Below are positions 24,119 through 32,471 of a DNA stretch of 39,268 nucleotides, piece by piece (position 1 is the first letter of the stretch; every line of letters begins with the position of its first letter). The stretch comes from Dysgonamonadaceae bacterium (GTDB lineage Bacteria; Bacteroidota; Bacteroidia; Bacteroidales; Azobacteroidaceae). Below the pieces are notes generated by a model. It was not told where the DNA came from, searched no databases, and saw only the letters and a program-made list of their open reading frames with translations. The translations under genes and the position numbers were made by a program. The stretch spans positions 1 through 39,268 of the forward strand of contig JAISWH010000052.1 of the NCBI GenBank assembly GCA_031271125.1, read 5' to 3'.

Positions 24119-25534
24119 ATGAAAATTATTGGCAGAGATAAAGAACACAATCAGTTTCAAGAATTTATAAATTCCGATTCGTCTGAATTTGTAGTTGTCT
24201 ATGGGCGCAGGAGAGTAGGAAAAACGTTTTTGGTTCGTGAAATATTTGATAACAAGTTTGATTTTTACCATACAGGAATTGCGAACTCCGATAAGGAAAG
24301 CCAACTGGCGGAATTTAATTTTGCACTCAATCAAACGGCAACGCTTCCGAATACTCCCGTAAATTCGTGGTTCGACGCTTTCCATAAATTGGAGTTTCTG
24401 CTGGAACATACAAAAAACAAAGGCAAAAAAATCGTTTTCTTAGACGAATTACCCTGGATGGACACGTCAAAATCGGGTTTTATTCAAGCCCTGGAATTGT
24501 TTTGGAACAAATGGGCGTCGGCGCGAAAAGACATCTTGCTGATTGTTTGCGGTTCGGCTACCTCGTGGATGTTCGACAAACTCATTAACAATCGCGGAGG
24601 GCTTCACAACCGCATAACTCAACAGATTTATTTAAAGCCGTTTACACTAAAAGAATGTGAGGATTTTTTCAGAGAAAAACATATTGCATTAACCCGGAAA
24701 CAGATAGCCGAAGTTTATATGATTTTTGGCGGGATTCCGTATTATTTGAATTTTTTCAAAAAAAACCTGAGTTTACCTCAAAATGTTGACGCCATTTTAT
24801 TTGCCGAAGATGCTCCCTTGCGAAACGAATTTTTGTCGCTTTATCAATCGCTGTTCAATCATTCGGAAAGATACATCGAGGTAGTGAAAGCGATGGGCAG
24901 TAAGAAGAAGGGATTGACGCGCGATGAAATATTGTCCGTCACAAAATATACAAATGGCGGCGGTTTTACCAAGCTTTTGCGCGATCTCGAACTCAGCGGT
25001 TTTATCAGGAAATATCGTAATATTGATAAAAAAGAGAAAAATACGATATATCAATTGGTTGATTTTTACACGCTTTTTTACTTCAATTTCATCGACAATA
25101 TACGGCATAACGACGAAAATTATTGGTCTCACCTGATTGATAATGCGCAACATCGCGCCTGGTCGGGCTTTTCGTTCGAGCAAATTTGCCTATATCACTT
25201 GCCGCTCATCAAACGAAAATTGGGTATTTCGGGAGTTCTGACCAATGCTGCCTCATGGGTTGGCGCGTATAACGGCAGCAAAGTTCAAATTGATTTGCTG
25301 ATTGATAGAAACGATGGCGTAATCAATCTGTGCGAGATGAAATTTGCAAAAGGTATATATGCGATTGATAAAAGCACATGGCGTAATTTGCTGAACAAAA
25401 TGGAGGTGTTACGGCAAAGTACAAAATCGCGAAAAGCCATACACCTGACCCTGATAACGCCACTCGGCATTCTTCAAAACGAATATTCCGGCGAAGTAAA
25501 TTCCGAAATTGTATTGGATGATTTGTTTTTATAG
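24119..25534 (+). CDS. ATPase with C-terminal PD-(D/E)XK-like domain (archaeal-type ATPase/DUF234 kind)
   Basis: 471 residues. P-loop NTPase: VVVYGRRRVGKTFLV (Walker A, 29-36) and KKIVFLDELPWMD (Walker B, 104-115), then a sensor-like CGSATSWM. The middle holds a winged-helix-like part (LTRDEILSVTKYTNGGGFTKLLRDLELSGFI). The C terminus has VQIDLLIDRNDGVINLCEMKFA, giving Asp392, Glu406 and Lys408 of a PD-(D/E)XK nuclease-like core. This matches the DUF234-type ATPases common in archaea and Bacteroidota, often in variable regions; cellular role unknown, with defence or mobile-element functions proposed for relatives. Preceded by a 53-bp repeat array and followed at once by an octamer element. Confidence 0.82.
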   Translation: MKIIGRDKEHNQFQEFINSDSSEFVVVYGRRRVGKTFLVREIFDNKFDFYHTGIANSDKESQLAEFNFALNQTATLPNTPVNSWFDAFHKLEFLLEHTKNKGKKIVFLDELPWMDTSKSGFIQALELFWNKWASARKDILLIVCGSATSWMFDKLINNRGGLHNRITQQIYLKPFTLKECEDFFREKHIALTRKQIAEVYMIFGGIPYYLNFFKKNLSLPQNVDAILFAEDAPLRNEFLSLYQSLFNHSERYIEVVKAMGSKKKGLTRDEILSVTKYTNGGGFTKLLRDLELSGFIRKYRNIDKKEKNTIYQLVDFYTLFYFNFIDNIRHNDENYWSHLIDNAQHRAWSGFSFEQICLYHLPLIKRKLGISGVLTNAASWVGAYNGSKVQIDLLIDRNDGVINLCEMKFAKGIYAIDKSTWRNLLNKMEVLRQSTKSRKAIHLTLITPLGILQNEYSGEVNSEIVLDDLFL

Positions 25535-25563
25535 GAAGGTAAACTATGCGTGGGATAGAAAAT

Positions 25564-25686
25564 TAGTAAACGAGTAAACAAGTTGACGAGTAAACAAGTA
25601 AACAAGTTGACAAGTAAACAAGTAAACGAGTAAACAGGGTATAAAGAGCCGTAACTCGTTTACTCGTCAACTCGTCAACTTGTTTA
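25564..25686. repeat. Octamer-built inverted element, copy 1
   Basis: Nine head-to-tail 8-bp units (mostly RAGTWRAC: GAGTAAAC, AAGTAAAC, AAGTTGAC) run from 25564 to 25635. Then comes a 19-base core AGGGTATAAAGAGCCGTAA (25636-25654), then four units in inverted sense (CTCGTTTA, CTCGTCAA twice, CTTGTTTA) to 25686. The phase is kept exactly throughout. The second copy at 37929-38019 has the same core with one change and different unit numbers. Besides this element and a promoter box, the 25535-25766 gap holds nothing else. Confidence 0.9.
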
Positions 25687-25715
25687 TTACCGTGTGAAAT
25701 ATAATATATTTTCGT

Positions 25716-25723
25716 TATATTTG
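25716..25723 (+). promoter_or_regulatory. -7 box for the oxidoreductase gene
   Basis: TATATTTG fits TAnnTTTG, 43 bases before the ATG at 25767. No clear -33 element. Confidence 0.45.
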
Positions 25724-25766
25724 CACTTAAATTTATTTAGTATCCATAAACTCACATTAATTATGT

Positions 25767-27062
25767 ATGATGAATAGAAGAGATTTCCTGAGAAACGCAG
25801 GAATTACAGGAAGCGGCCTTATGCTTGCCGCAACGCCTTGGTTATCCGTTTTTTCCGAAAAGAAGCAGACAGTCGGCGAAAAAGCTCGTTTGGGAATTAT
25901 CGGGCCGGGTTCGCGGGGACAGGTTTTGATGAATTTCCTTTGCCAAAATCCCAAGGTTGAAATTGTAGCTATTTGTGATATTTATCAGCCGTCCATTGAT
26001 GCGGCTTTGCAAATAGCGCCTCAAGCCAAAGTGTATCGGGATCATCGTAAATTGCTGGAAAGTAAGGAAGTAGAAGGAGTTGTCATTGCAACGCCCCTTC
26101 ATACGCATTTCCGGATAACGATGGATGCTTTCGACGCAGGAAAACATGTTTACTGCGAAAAATCCACCGGATACGATATCGAACAGTGTTTCAAAATGTA
26201 CAACAAGCACCGGGAAACCGGACTGATTTTTTTCGCCGGTCAACAACGTCTTTTCGATCCGCGCTATATCAAAGCGATGGAAATGATTCATTCGGGCGTT
26301 TTTGGCGATATAGAAGGCATTCGTACTTTTTGGTACCGCAATAATGACTGGCGGCGTCCGGTTCCGTCCCCCGAATTGGAACGGCATATCAATTGGCGTT
26401 TATATCGCGAATATTCCAAAGGTTTGATGACCGAACTGGCTTGCCACCAACTGCAAATCGGGACTTGGGCGTTGCGTCGTCTGCCCGATACCGTCATGGG
26501 ACACGGAGCGATCACTTTCTGGAAAGATGGCCGCGAAGTGGACGACAATGTAAGTTGTATCTATGTCATGGATAACGGCGTAAAAATCAATTTCGATTCG
26601 GTGATTTCCAACAAATTCTACGGACTGGAAGAACAAATACTCGGACATTTGGGAACCGTAGAGCCGGAAAAAGGCAAATATTTTTTCGAAGAAGTCGCGC
26701 CTGCTCCCGGATTCCTGCAAATGGTAACCGAAATCGAACAGAATCTGTTTGATACTTTGCCCTTTGCCGGAACAAGTTGGGCGCCCGAAACCGCTCAGCC
26801 GAACAAGGGCGAATATATTACCGGCAAACGTCCCGACGGCGACGGCACCGATTTGTTGACCGCCGCTTTCGCGGAAGCTGTGATTACGCGTAAACAGCCC
26901 GAAAACATCGCCGAAGAATGTTATTATGCAAGTGCGCTCGCTCTTTGGGGCGATCAGGCTTTGCAGGAAGGCCGCATGTTGACTTTCCCCGAAGAATACA
27001 AACTGAATTATCTGAACCACAGCAGAAAACCCATCAATGAAAACGAGGAGGAAAAAGTATGA
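25767..27062 (+). CDS. Tat-exported Gfo/Idh/MocA family oxidoreductase
   Basis: 431 residues. The N terminus MMNRRDFLRNAGITGSGLMLAA is a twin-arginine signal. The Rossmann part reads KARLGIIGPGSRGQVLMNFL (GxGxRG), followed by VAICDIYQPSIDAA, EGVVIATPLHTHFRITMDAFDAGKHVYCEKS with the EK-type catalytic lysine motif, and a second domain with LMTELACHQLQIGTWAL. These enzymes use bound NAD(P) on sugars or cyclitols; periplasmic members in Bacteroidota act on host or plant glycans. The start could be either of two adjacent ATG codons. It overlaps the next small membrane gene by 4 bases (ATGA). Confidence 0.9.
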   Translation: MMNRRDFLRNAGITGSGLMLAATPWLSVFSEKKQTVGEKARLGIIGPGSRGQVLMNFLCQNPKVEIVAICDIYQPSIDAALQIAPQAKVYRDHRKLLESKEVEGVVIATPLHTHFRITMDAFDAGKHVYCEKSTGYDIEQCFKMYNKHRETGLIFFAGQQRLFDPRYIKAMEMIHSGVFGDIEGIRTFWYRNNDWRRPVPSPELERHINWRLYREYSKGLMTELACHQLQIGTWALRRLPDTVMGHGAITFWKDGREVDDNVSCIYVMDNGVKINFDSVISNKFYGLEEQILGHLGTVEPEKGKYFFEEVAPAPGFLQMVTEIEQNLFDTLPFAGTSWAPETAQPNKGEYITGKRPDGDGTDLLTAAFAEAVITRKQPENIAEECYYASALALWGDQALQEGRMLTFPEEYKLNYLNHSRKPINENEEEKV

Positions 27063-27292
27063 AAGATACAGTGATTACCGCAAAAAGAAAAAAGACTGAA
27101 ATTATCACTTTGGTAGTTTGTTTTATTATCGCCAATTTGATAAATCTGTACGCAATCATTCGTTATAAAACTTCCTATACCGAATTGTTTTCCATGTTGG
27201 GATACATACTTGTTTTGACCGTTGTGTTGTATGTTTTCTGGACGGTGATTCGTCTTTTCTTTTATGTACTCAGGCGTCCAAAGCGTATATAA
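27059..27292 (+). CDS. Small two-TM membrane protein
   Basis: 77 residues: a lysine-rich start, a first membrane span (about 15-36, EIITLVVCFIIANLINLYAII), a short loop, a second span (about 44-68, MLGYILVLTVVLYVFWTVIRLFF) and a basic tail RRPKRI. Both ends are positively charged and should face the cytoplasm. I recognise no family. It sits between, and overlaps, the oxidoreductase gene (4 bases) and the ApbE-like gene (29 bases), so it is probably co-translated with both. No flavinylation motif of the (S/T)GA(S/T) kind is present. Confidence 0.75.
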   Translation: MKDTVITAKRKKTEIITLVVCFIIANLINLYAIIRYKTSYTELFSMLGYILVLTVVLYVFWTVIRLFFYVLRRPKRI

Positions 27293-28013
27293 TCAAGGAC
27301 TGTTGTACGGATGGTTTACCGCCATGCACACGCGTGTTGATATTTTGCTTTACGGCAAACCGGAAGAAGCATTACGCAATGTCATTACCCTCATTTCCGA
27401 CGCATTACATCGTTTGGAAATGAGGGCTAATTTTTTTGATTCGACTTCCGAATTAGGGAAGTTAAACCAAACCGCTCATCTTAAACCAATTACCGTGAGC
27501 GACGAATTGTTTCAAATGATTGCATTGTGTAAAATTTACCATGAAAAAACAGACGGATGTTTCGATATTTCTATCCGCTCGGATCATTACAATGCCGAAA
27601 CTTTCCAATCGCTTATCCTTGACGAAGCCCATTCGACAATCTATTTTACAAAACAGGGACTTCGCCTTGACTTATCCGGATTCTTGAAAGGTTATGCTTT
27701 GGACAAAGTAAGGGAAATATTGCAAACCCATTCGATAGACAATGCTTTAGTCAATATAGGCAACAGTTCGGTGATGGCCACAGGCAATCATCCCAAGGGT
27801 GACGGCTGGAAAGTAACCGTAGCCGCAACCGGGAAAGAATATCTTCTTAAAAACGAATGTCTTACTACTTCCGGAAATGAGACTCCCGGACGCAAGCACA
27901 TCATTAATCCTCAAACAGGGAAATATGTTGAGGGGCAAAGGACGGTTTCGGTTGTTACGGCAAGCGGGGCGGAGGGGGAGGCTTTGGCTACGGCGTTGTT
28001 TGTGGCGGGTTGA
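27264..28013 (+). CDS. ApbE-like FAD:protein FMN transferase, short C terminus
   Basis: 249 residues. ApbE blocks: FTAMHTRVDILLYG at the N terminus, a helical SDALHRLEMRANFFDSTSELGKLNQ, LRLDLSGFLKGYALDKV (family: DLGGIAKGYA), ALVNIGNSSVMATG, CLTTSGNE, HIINPQTGKY, and the metal-site helix GEGEALATALFVAG-like end. The family attaches FMN to threonine or serine of target proteins using FAD. Oddities: no signal peptide or lipobox, unlike typical exported ApbE; the end is abrupt, lacking the usual tail after LFVAG; a Glu stands where Asp is usual in the last block. A following out-of-frame stretch (LTINNFKKQRYVIFSN) might be its lost tail. Activity is uncertain. Confidence 0.78.
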   Translation: MYSGVQSVYNQGLLYGWFTAMHTRVDILLYGKPEEALRNVITLISDALHRLEMRANFFDSTSELGKLNQTAHLKPITVSDELFQMIALCKIYHEKTDGCFDISIRSDHYNAETFQSLILDEAHSTIYFTKQGLRLDLSGFLKGYALDKVREILQTHSIDNALVNIGNSSVMATGNHPKGDGWKVTVAATGKEYLLKNECLTTSGNETPGRKHIINPQTGKYVEGQRTVSVVTASGAEGEALATALFVAG

Positions 28014-28076
28014 TTATTTGGTAATACCCCTTACGATTAATAATTTCAAAAAACAGCGCTATGTTATTTTTTCTAA

Positions 28077-28706
28077 TCAATCTTTAAAAATATACCGAAA
28101 ATCCTCCCCATTTTTTGCCAAATAAGTTTTCATTCCTAATTTTTTACCCATTTCGACATTCGCAATGCCATCATCTATAAATAAAGTTTCGGAAGGAACG
28201 ATGCCGGCGTCGGCAAACATAAATTCAAAGATTTCCGGGGCAGGTTTAGTGTATCCGATTTGATAGGAGGCATAAATCTTGTCAAAAAACCGGTCGATAC
28301 TTTTGCCTTGCGACGAAAAGGCGGGAGATTTAGCCCAATCCATAATCACCGAATTGGTATTGCTCAACAAATATATTTTATAGTTTTTTCTTAATGTTTC
28401 CAGCATTTCCAATTTGTGTTCGGGAACGTCTTTCATAAAGCCCAGCCATGCGTGGTCGATAACCTCAGCAGGTATGTATCTGCCGACTTCTTTTTGTAAA
28501 GCCTCGTAAAATTCTTCTTTGGTTAATTTACCTTCTTCCAGTTCGAGAAAAATACCGTTTTGATGGTAAACATCCAATAATTCTTCCGCATTTTTCACTC
28601 CGATTTCCCTAAAGCGGCGCACAGCTTCCGCCCGCTCTAAAGTAATAATAACGCCACCCAAATCAAATACAATGTTTTTAATGCCTGTTAAATCTAATTT
28701 CTGCAT
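28077..28706 (-). CDS. HAD superfamily hydrolase (YihX-like sugar-phosphate phosphatase type)
   Basis: 209 residues. Motif I is VFDLGGVIITLE (nucleophile Asp; the usual second Asp is Gly, as in YihX-type FDLGNVI proteins); motif II LLSNTNS; the conserved lysine in GYTKPAPEIF; motif III LFIDDGIANVEMGKKLGM. The cap is a small helical bundle of subclass I. Relatives dephosphorylate alpha-glucose-1-phosphate and other small phosphate esters. It is convergent with the ApbE gene (63-base gap) and divergent from the M24 peptidase gene. Confidence 0.88.
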   Translation of the reverse strand: MQKLDLTGIKNIVFDLGGVIITLERAEAVRRFREIGVKNAEELLDVYHQNGIFLELEEGKLTKEEFYEALQKEVGRYIPAEVIDHAWLGFMKDVPEHKLEMLETLRKNYKIYLLSNTNSVIMDWAKSPAFSSQGKSIDRFFDKIYASYQIGYTKPAPEIFEFMFADAGIVPSETLFIDDGIANVEMGKKLGMKTYLAKNGEDFRYIFKD

Positions 28707-28727
28707 GATAAATTGAATTTTATTCTA

Positions 28728-28735
28728 CAAAGGTA
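28728..28735 (-). promoter_or_regulatory. -7 box for the HAD gene
   Basis: Minus-strand TACCTTTG fits TAnnTTTG and lies 21 bases before the start codon at 28706. No clear -33 element. Confidence 0.45.
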
Positions 28736-28797
28736 GCTTTATTTGACGAATTTATTATAACTTTACTTCGTTATTGCAAATTCTAAAGAATACCATT

Positions 28798-30189
28798 ATG
28801 TTTAACAAAGAAATTTACGTCAAAAGACGCGAGGAATTGAAGAAATCAGTGAAATCAGGTATTGTCCTGTTGTTGGGAAACGGCGAAGCCGCTATGAATT
28901 ATGCAGGGAATGACTATACATTCCGGCAAGACAGTTCCTTTATTTATTATGTCGGGCTTGACACGCCCAACTTGGCTTATATTCTTGACGTCGAACAAAA
29001 TAAAGAGTATTTACTTGGCGATGAGTTGACGATTGACGACGTCATTTGGATGGGAAATCTGCCCTCCCTGAAAGAACGGGCGGCAGAAGCGGGTATCGAC
29101 CGGATCCTGCCTTTCGCAGAGTTAGCGACGATTATCGGAAACGGTTTGAAAGCCAAGCGGATGATTCACTATTTAAAGCCATATCGTTACCGGAATCAAT
29201 TGATTTTAAGTGAGATATTAGAAAAAAAGGTCGATTCTATTGCGTCCGGTTTTTCGCTTGAGCTTACCCAAGCCATTATCCGAATGCGTTTGATTAAATC
29301 GGCCGAAGAATTGACGGAATTGGAAGACGCCGGAAAAATGGGTTATGCGATGCATATTGTCGCTATGAAAATGTGCCAGCCGGGCGTGTCCGAACGGGAA
29401 ATTGCCGGAACGATGGAAGGTTTGGCTATTTCGGTCGGAAATAGGGTCTCGTTTCCAACCATTTTGTCGATGAATGGTCAAACGCTTCATAATCACGACC
29501 ATAGCGGAATACTGAAAACCGGACGGCTCATGTTGTGCGACGCCGGCGCGGAAAACCTGAATTATTATGCTTCCGATTTTACAAGAACAACCGCTGTTGG
29601 CGGCGAATACAGCGAACGGCAGAAAAATATCCATAACATTGTCCTGAAAGCCTTAAACGACTCAATAGCAATGGCTAAACCGGGCATTACTTACAAAAGC
29701 GTGCATCGCAACGCTTATCGTATTATCTTTGAAGGTTTGCGCGACCTTGGATTGGTAACGGGAGATACGGAGGCGGCGCTTGAGGCCGGCGTTCCGGCTT
29801 TGTTCATGCCGCACGGATTGGGTCATGCCATGGGATTGGATGTTCACGACATGGAAAATTTAGGCGAAACCTTAGTCGGTTATGACGAAGAAACGAAGCG
29901 GGATACACTGTTTGGTTACAGAAGCCTGCGCTTCGGCAAACGGTTGGAACCCGGGCATGTTTTAACCGTCGAACCGGGCGTTTATTTTATTCCGCAGTTG
30001 ATTGAAAAATGGGAAGCGGAGAAAATCAATGCCGATTTCATCCGGTTTGATAAATTGAAAGATTTTTATGATTTCGGCGGCATTCGCTTGGAAGATGATA
30101 TCGTCATCACATCCCAAGGTTGCCGGCCGGTTTATGAGAAGCGGCTTCCGGTTACGGTTGAGGATATTACATTGATTTCTTCTCACTAA
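28798..30189 (+). CDS. Aminopeptidase P-like M24 metallopeptidase
   Basis: 463 residues from ATG 28798; the frame extends to a TTG at 28774 but MFNKEIYVKRREELKK is the usual opening. The N-terminal domain (residues 1-135) contains the aminopeptidase P feature FRQDSSFIYYVGLDTPNLAYILD. The pita-bread M24 domain shows the metal ligands: LMLCDAGAENLNYYASDFTRT (two Asp), LPHGLGHAMGLDVHD-like His, LTVEPGVYF (Glu) and GGIRLEDDIVIT (Glu). It should remove N-terminal residues before proline in the cytoplasm with two Mn2+ or similar ions. It is convergent with the MFS gene, 14 bases apart. Confidence 0.92.
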   Translation: MFNKEIYVKRREELKKSVKSGIVLLLGNGEAAMNYAGNDYTFRQDSSFIYYVGLDTPNLAYILDVEQNKEYLLGDELTIDDVIWMGNLPSLKERAAEAGIDRILPFAELATIIGNGLKAKRMIHYLKPYRYRNQLILSEILEKKVDSIASGFSLELTQAIIRMRLIKSAEELTELEDAGKMGYAMHIVAMKMCQPGVSEREIAGTMEGLAISVGNRVSFPTILSMNGQTLHNHDHSGILKTGRLMLCDAGAENLNYYASDFTRTTAVGGEYSERQKNIHNIVLKALNDSIAMAKPGITYKSVHRNAYRIIFEGLRDLGLVTGDTEAALEAGVPALFMPHGLGHAMGLDVHDMENLGETLVGYDEETKRDTLFGYRSLRFGKRLEPGHVLTVEPGVYFIPQLIEKWEAEKINADFIRFDKLKDFYDFGGIRLEDDIVITSQGCRPVYEKRLPVTVEDITLISSH

Positions 30190-30203
30190 TTTACAAACAT
30201 ATT

Positions 30204-31418
30204 TTAAACCCATTCCCGTTCATACTCAAAAAAAATCGCAAATAAAACCCCGATGACCAAAGCATATCCGGCAAAAATAAACCAGCAAGCCGGCCAATCG
30301 GTAACATTATCTTTGGTGAAATGATTAATCACATTTTCCGCCCCATAATTACCGATAATCGCCCCCAATCCGTTCGTCACCATCATCAACATCCCTTGAG
30401 CGCTGGAACGGAATTTCGCCGGCGTTTCTTTTTCGATAAACAGCGAACCTGAAATATTGAAAAAGTCGAAAGCCATGCCGTAGATAATCATCGAAAGCGT
30501 CAGCCAAATCATTCCGGCGCCGGGATTACCTACCCCAAACAGCCCGAAACGCAAAATCCATGCGCCCAAACTCATTAACATTACGGTTTTAATACCAAAC
30601 CTGCGCAAGAAAAACGGAATGGCTAAAATAAACAAGGCTTCCGATATTTGGGAAATAGACATGAAAATATTGTTGTACCTGACGGCAAACGAATCGGGAT
30701 AATCGGCCCCGAAACTACCGAGAAATGTGCTTCCGTAGGAATTGGTGATTTGCAGGCAAATACCCAACAGAACGGCAAAAAAGAAAAATAATGCCATTTT
30801 CTTTTCTTTCAACAAAACCAATGCATCCAGGCCTAAAACGGAAATCAGGGAACTACCTTTCTGTGCGCGAGTCGGCGGAGAGGGAGGCAACGTAAATGCG
30901 TAAATCCCGAAGAACAAAGCGGAACCGCTCGCCAACAATAACTGATTGGAACTTGTCCCCCACCCCGCCAGATTGACAATCCACATGGCAACGATAAATC
31001 CGACTGTTCCCCAGGAACGTATCGGCGGAAAATCTTTCACCGTATCCAGGTTGTTTTTGGCCATAATGCTGTAACAGACGGAATAACTCAGTCCGATGGT
31101 CGGCATGAAAACCAAAGCATTCAGGAACATGTACAAATAAAGCTGCTCAAATCCGGTTGCCCGCGACGCCGCAAAAAGACAGCAAGCGCCGAGCAGGTGC
31201 AAAATACCCAGCAGCCGTTCGGAATTAACCCACCGGTCGGCAATAATTCCGACAATCGTCGGCATGATGAATGAGGCAACGCCGGCCGTCGCAAACAACG
31301 TACCGATTTTGTCGCCCATACCCATGCTGAACATGTAATTACCAAAAGAAATCAACCACGAACCCCAAATGAAAAATTCGAGGAACTGAGTTATCGTGAG
31401 GCGAAGTTTTAAGTTCAT
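30204..31418 (-). CDS. MFS transporter, nucleoside:H+ symporter (NupG-like) family
   Basis: 404 residues with about twelve membrane segments. Features of the nucleoside symporter group: LRLTITQFLEFFIWGSWLISFGNYM at the N terminus, GKxGT-like GDKIGTLFATAGVASFIMPTIVGIIADRW, then RSWGTVGFIVAMW and a C-terminal ISGSLFIEKETPAKFRSSAQGMLMMVTNGLG. It probably takes up nucleosides or related small molecules with protons. The serA homologue ends 13 bases upstream, so the two are likely co-transcribed; the metabolic link is not obvious. Confidence 0.88.
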   Translation of the reverse strand: MNLKLRLTITQFLEFFIWGSWLISFGNYMFSMGMGDKIGTLFATAGVASFIMPTIVGIIADRWVNSERLLGILHLLGACCLFAASRATGFEQLYLYMFLNALVFMPTIGLSYSVCYSIMAKNNLDTVKDFPPIRSWGTVGFIVAMWIVNLAGWGTSSNQLLLASGSALFFGIYAFTLPPSPPTRAQKGSSLISVLGLDALVLLKEKKMALFFFFAVLLGICLQITNSYGSTFLGSFGADYPDSFAVRYNNIFMSISQISEALFILAIPFFLRRFGIKTVMLMSLGAWILRFGLFGVGNPGAGMIWLTLSMIIYGMAFDFFNISGSLFIEKETPAKFRSSAQGMLMMVTNGLGAIIGNYGAENVINHFTKDNVTDWPACWFIFAGYALVIGVLFAIFFEYEREWV

Positions 31419-31431
31419 ATTTCACTGTTCA

Positions 31432-32355
31432 CTATTCACCGTTCACTTTAAATTTTGTATTTCCCGTTTTGAAAAAATCCACGATTTGATTAGCTGCGGC
31501 AATTCCCGCATTGTTGTTGGCTTCCGAAGTCTGTGCACCCATTTTTTTAGGCGTAGAGAAATAGCGCTTCGGGAATTTTTCTTTCAGTTCCGCATCGTTT
31601 TTGGGCATAATATCCGTCAGATATTTGAAATCCTGGCGTTCTTCCATGATTTTTACCAATTCGGCTTCATTGATTACTTCCTGGCGAGCGGTATTGATAA
31701 GCACGGCTTTTTTCGGCATTTTTTCCAATAAAGCATAGTTGATGGAATTTTTTGTTTCGGCGGTTGCCGGAATATGCAAGGAAACATACTGACAGGTTTT
31801 ATACAATTCTTCAGCAGAAGCTACCGCTTTAATTCCCTCTTTTTCAATGGCTTCAGCAGGATAAAAAGCGTCGTAAGCATAGATTTCCATACCGAAACCT
31901 TTGGCGATGCGAGCTACGTTCCGCCCGACATTTCCGTAGGCATGGACGCCCAATTTTTTTCCTGATAATTCGGAACCCGAACTCCCGTCGAAAAAACTGC
32001 GGGCAGAATAAACCATCAAAGCTAAAGCCAATTCCGCCACCGCATTAGCGTTCTGACCGGGCGTGTTCATGACCGTTACTTTCCGGGCGGTAGCTGCGTC
32101 CAAGTCCACATTGTCGTAACCTGCGCCGGCGCGAACAACAATTTTCAGGTTTTTGGCGGCGTCTAAAACTTCAGCGTCAATGATATCGCTTCGGATGATG
32201 ATGGCGTTTACTTCTTTTACAGCATCCAACAATTGCGATTTATCGGTATATTTTTCTAATAAAAGAAATTCAAACCCTGCATTATCAACGACTTGTTTAA
32301 TTTTTTGAACGGCTTCCGCTGCAAACGGTTTTTCTGTTACAATTAAAATTTTCAT
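31432..32355 (-). CDS. serA: D-3-phosphoglycerate dehydrogenase (short, Lys-type)
   Basis: 307 residues, lacking C-terminal ACT regulatory domains. D-2-hydroxyacid dehydrogenase motifs: AIIIRSDIID, VRAGAGYDNVDLDAAT, the NAD site KLGVHAYGNVGRNVARIAKGFGMEIYAYD, and LINTARQEVINEAEL with the substrate-binding Arg224. The usual catalytic His block (TPHIGA) reads TPKKMGAQ (269-275): Lys replaces His, as remembered from other Bacteroidales and the related protozoan PGDH. It would oxidise 3-phosphoglycerate in serine synthesis; another 2-hydroxyacid is possible. A serC gene is not adjacent. Upstream lies the GC-rich element; no clear promoter box. Confidence 0.82.
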   Translation of the reverse strand: MKILIVTEKPFAAEAVQKIKQVVDNAGFEFLLLEKYTDKSQLLDAVKEVNAIIIRSDIIDAEVLDAAKNLKIVVRAGAGYDNVDLDAATARKVTVMNTPGQNANAVAELALALMVYSARSFFDGSSGSELSGKKLGVHAYGNVGRNVARIAKGFGMEIYAYDAFYPAEAIEKEGIKAVASAEELYKTCQYVSLHIPATAETKNSINYALLEKMPKKAVLINTARQEVINEAELVKIMEERQDFKYLTDIMPKNDAELKEKFPKRYFSTPKKMGAQTSEANNNAGIAAANQIVDFFKTGNTKFKVNGE

Positions 32356-32387
32356 ATTACAATATAATTTATAGGTTTATTTATGTT

Positions 32388-32471
32388 ACCTCCTAACCTC
32401 CTAAAGGGGGGATACCGCAGCAACATATTCATACTTGCTGCCCCAACTCCCCCTTCAGGGGGCTGGGGGGT
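32388..32471. repeat. GC-rich palindromic (REP-like) element, copy 2
   Basis: 84 bases with a left arm ACCTCCTAACCTCCTAAAGGGG, a middle GCAGCAACATATTC, and a right arm with CCCCC-TTCA-GGGGG ending CTGGGGGGT. It is the same family as 2284-2379. It overlaps the end of the hybrid kinase gene: its last 14 codons (from Ala812) and stop lie in the element. It also fills the gap in front of serA. Confidence 0.75.

Noticed and set aside
25564-25686. Octamer array considered as a CRISPR array
   Set aside because: Units are 8 bp and contiguous without spacers, arms are inverted, and no cas genes are near.
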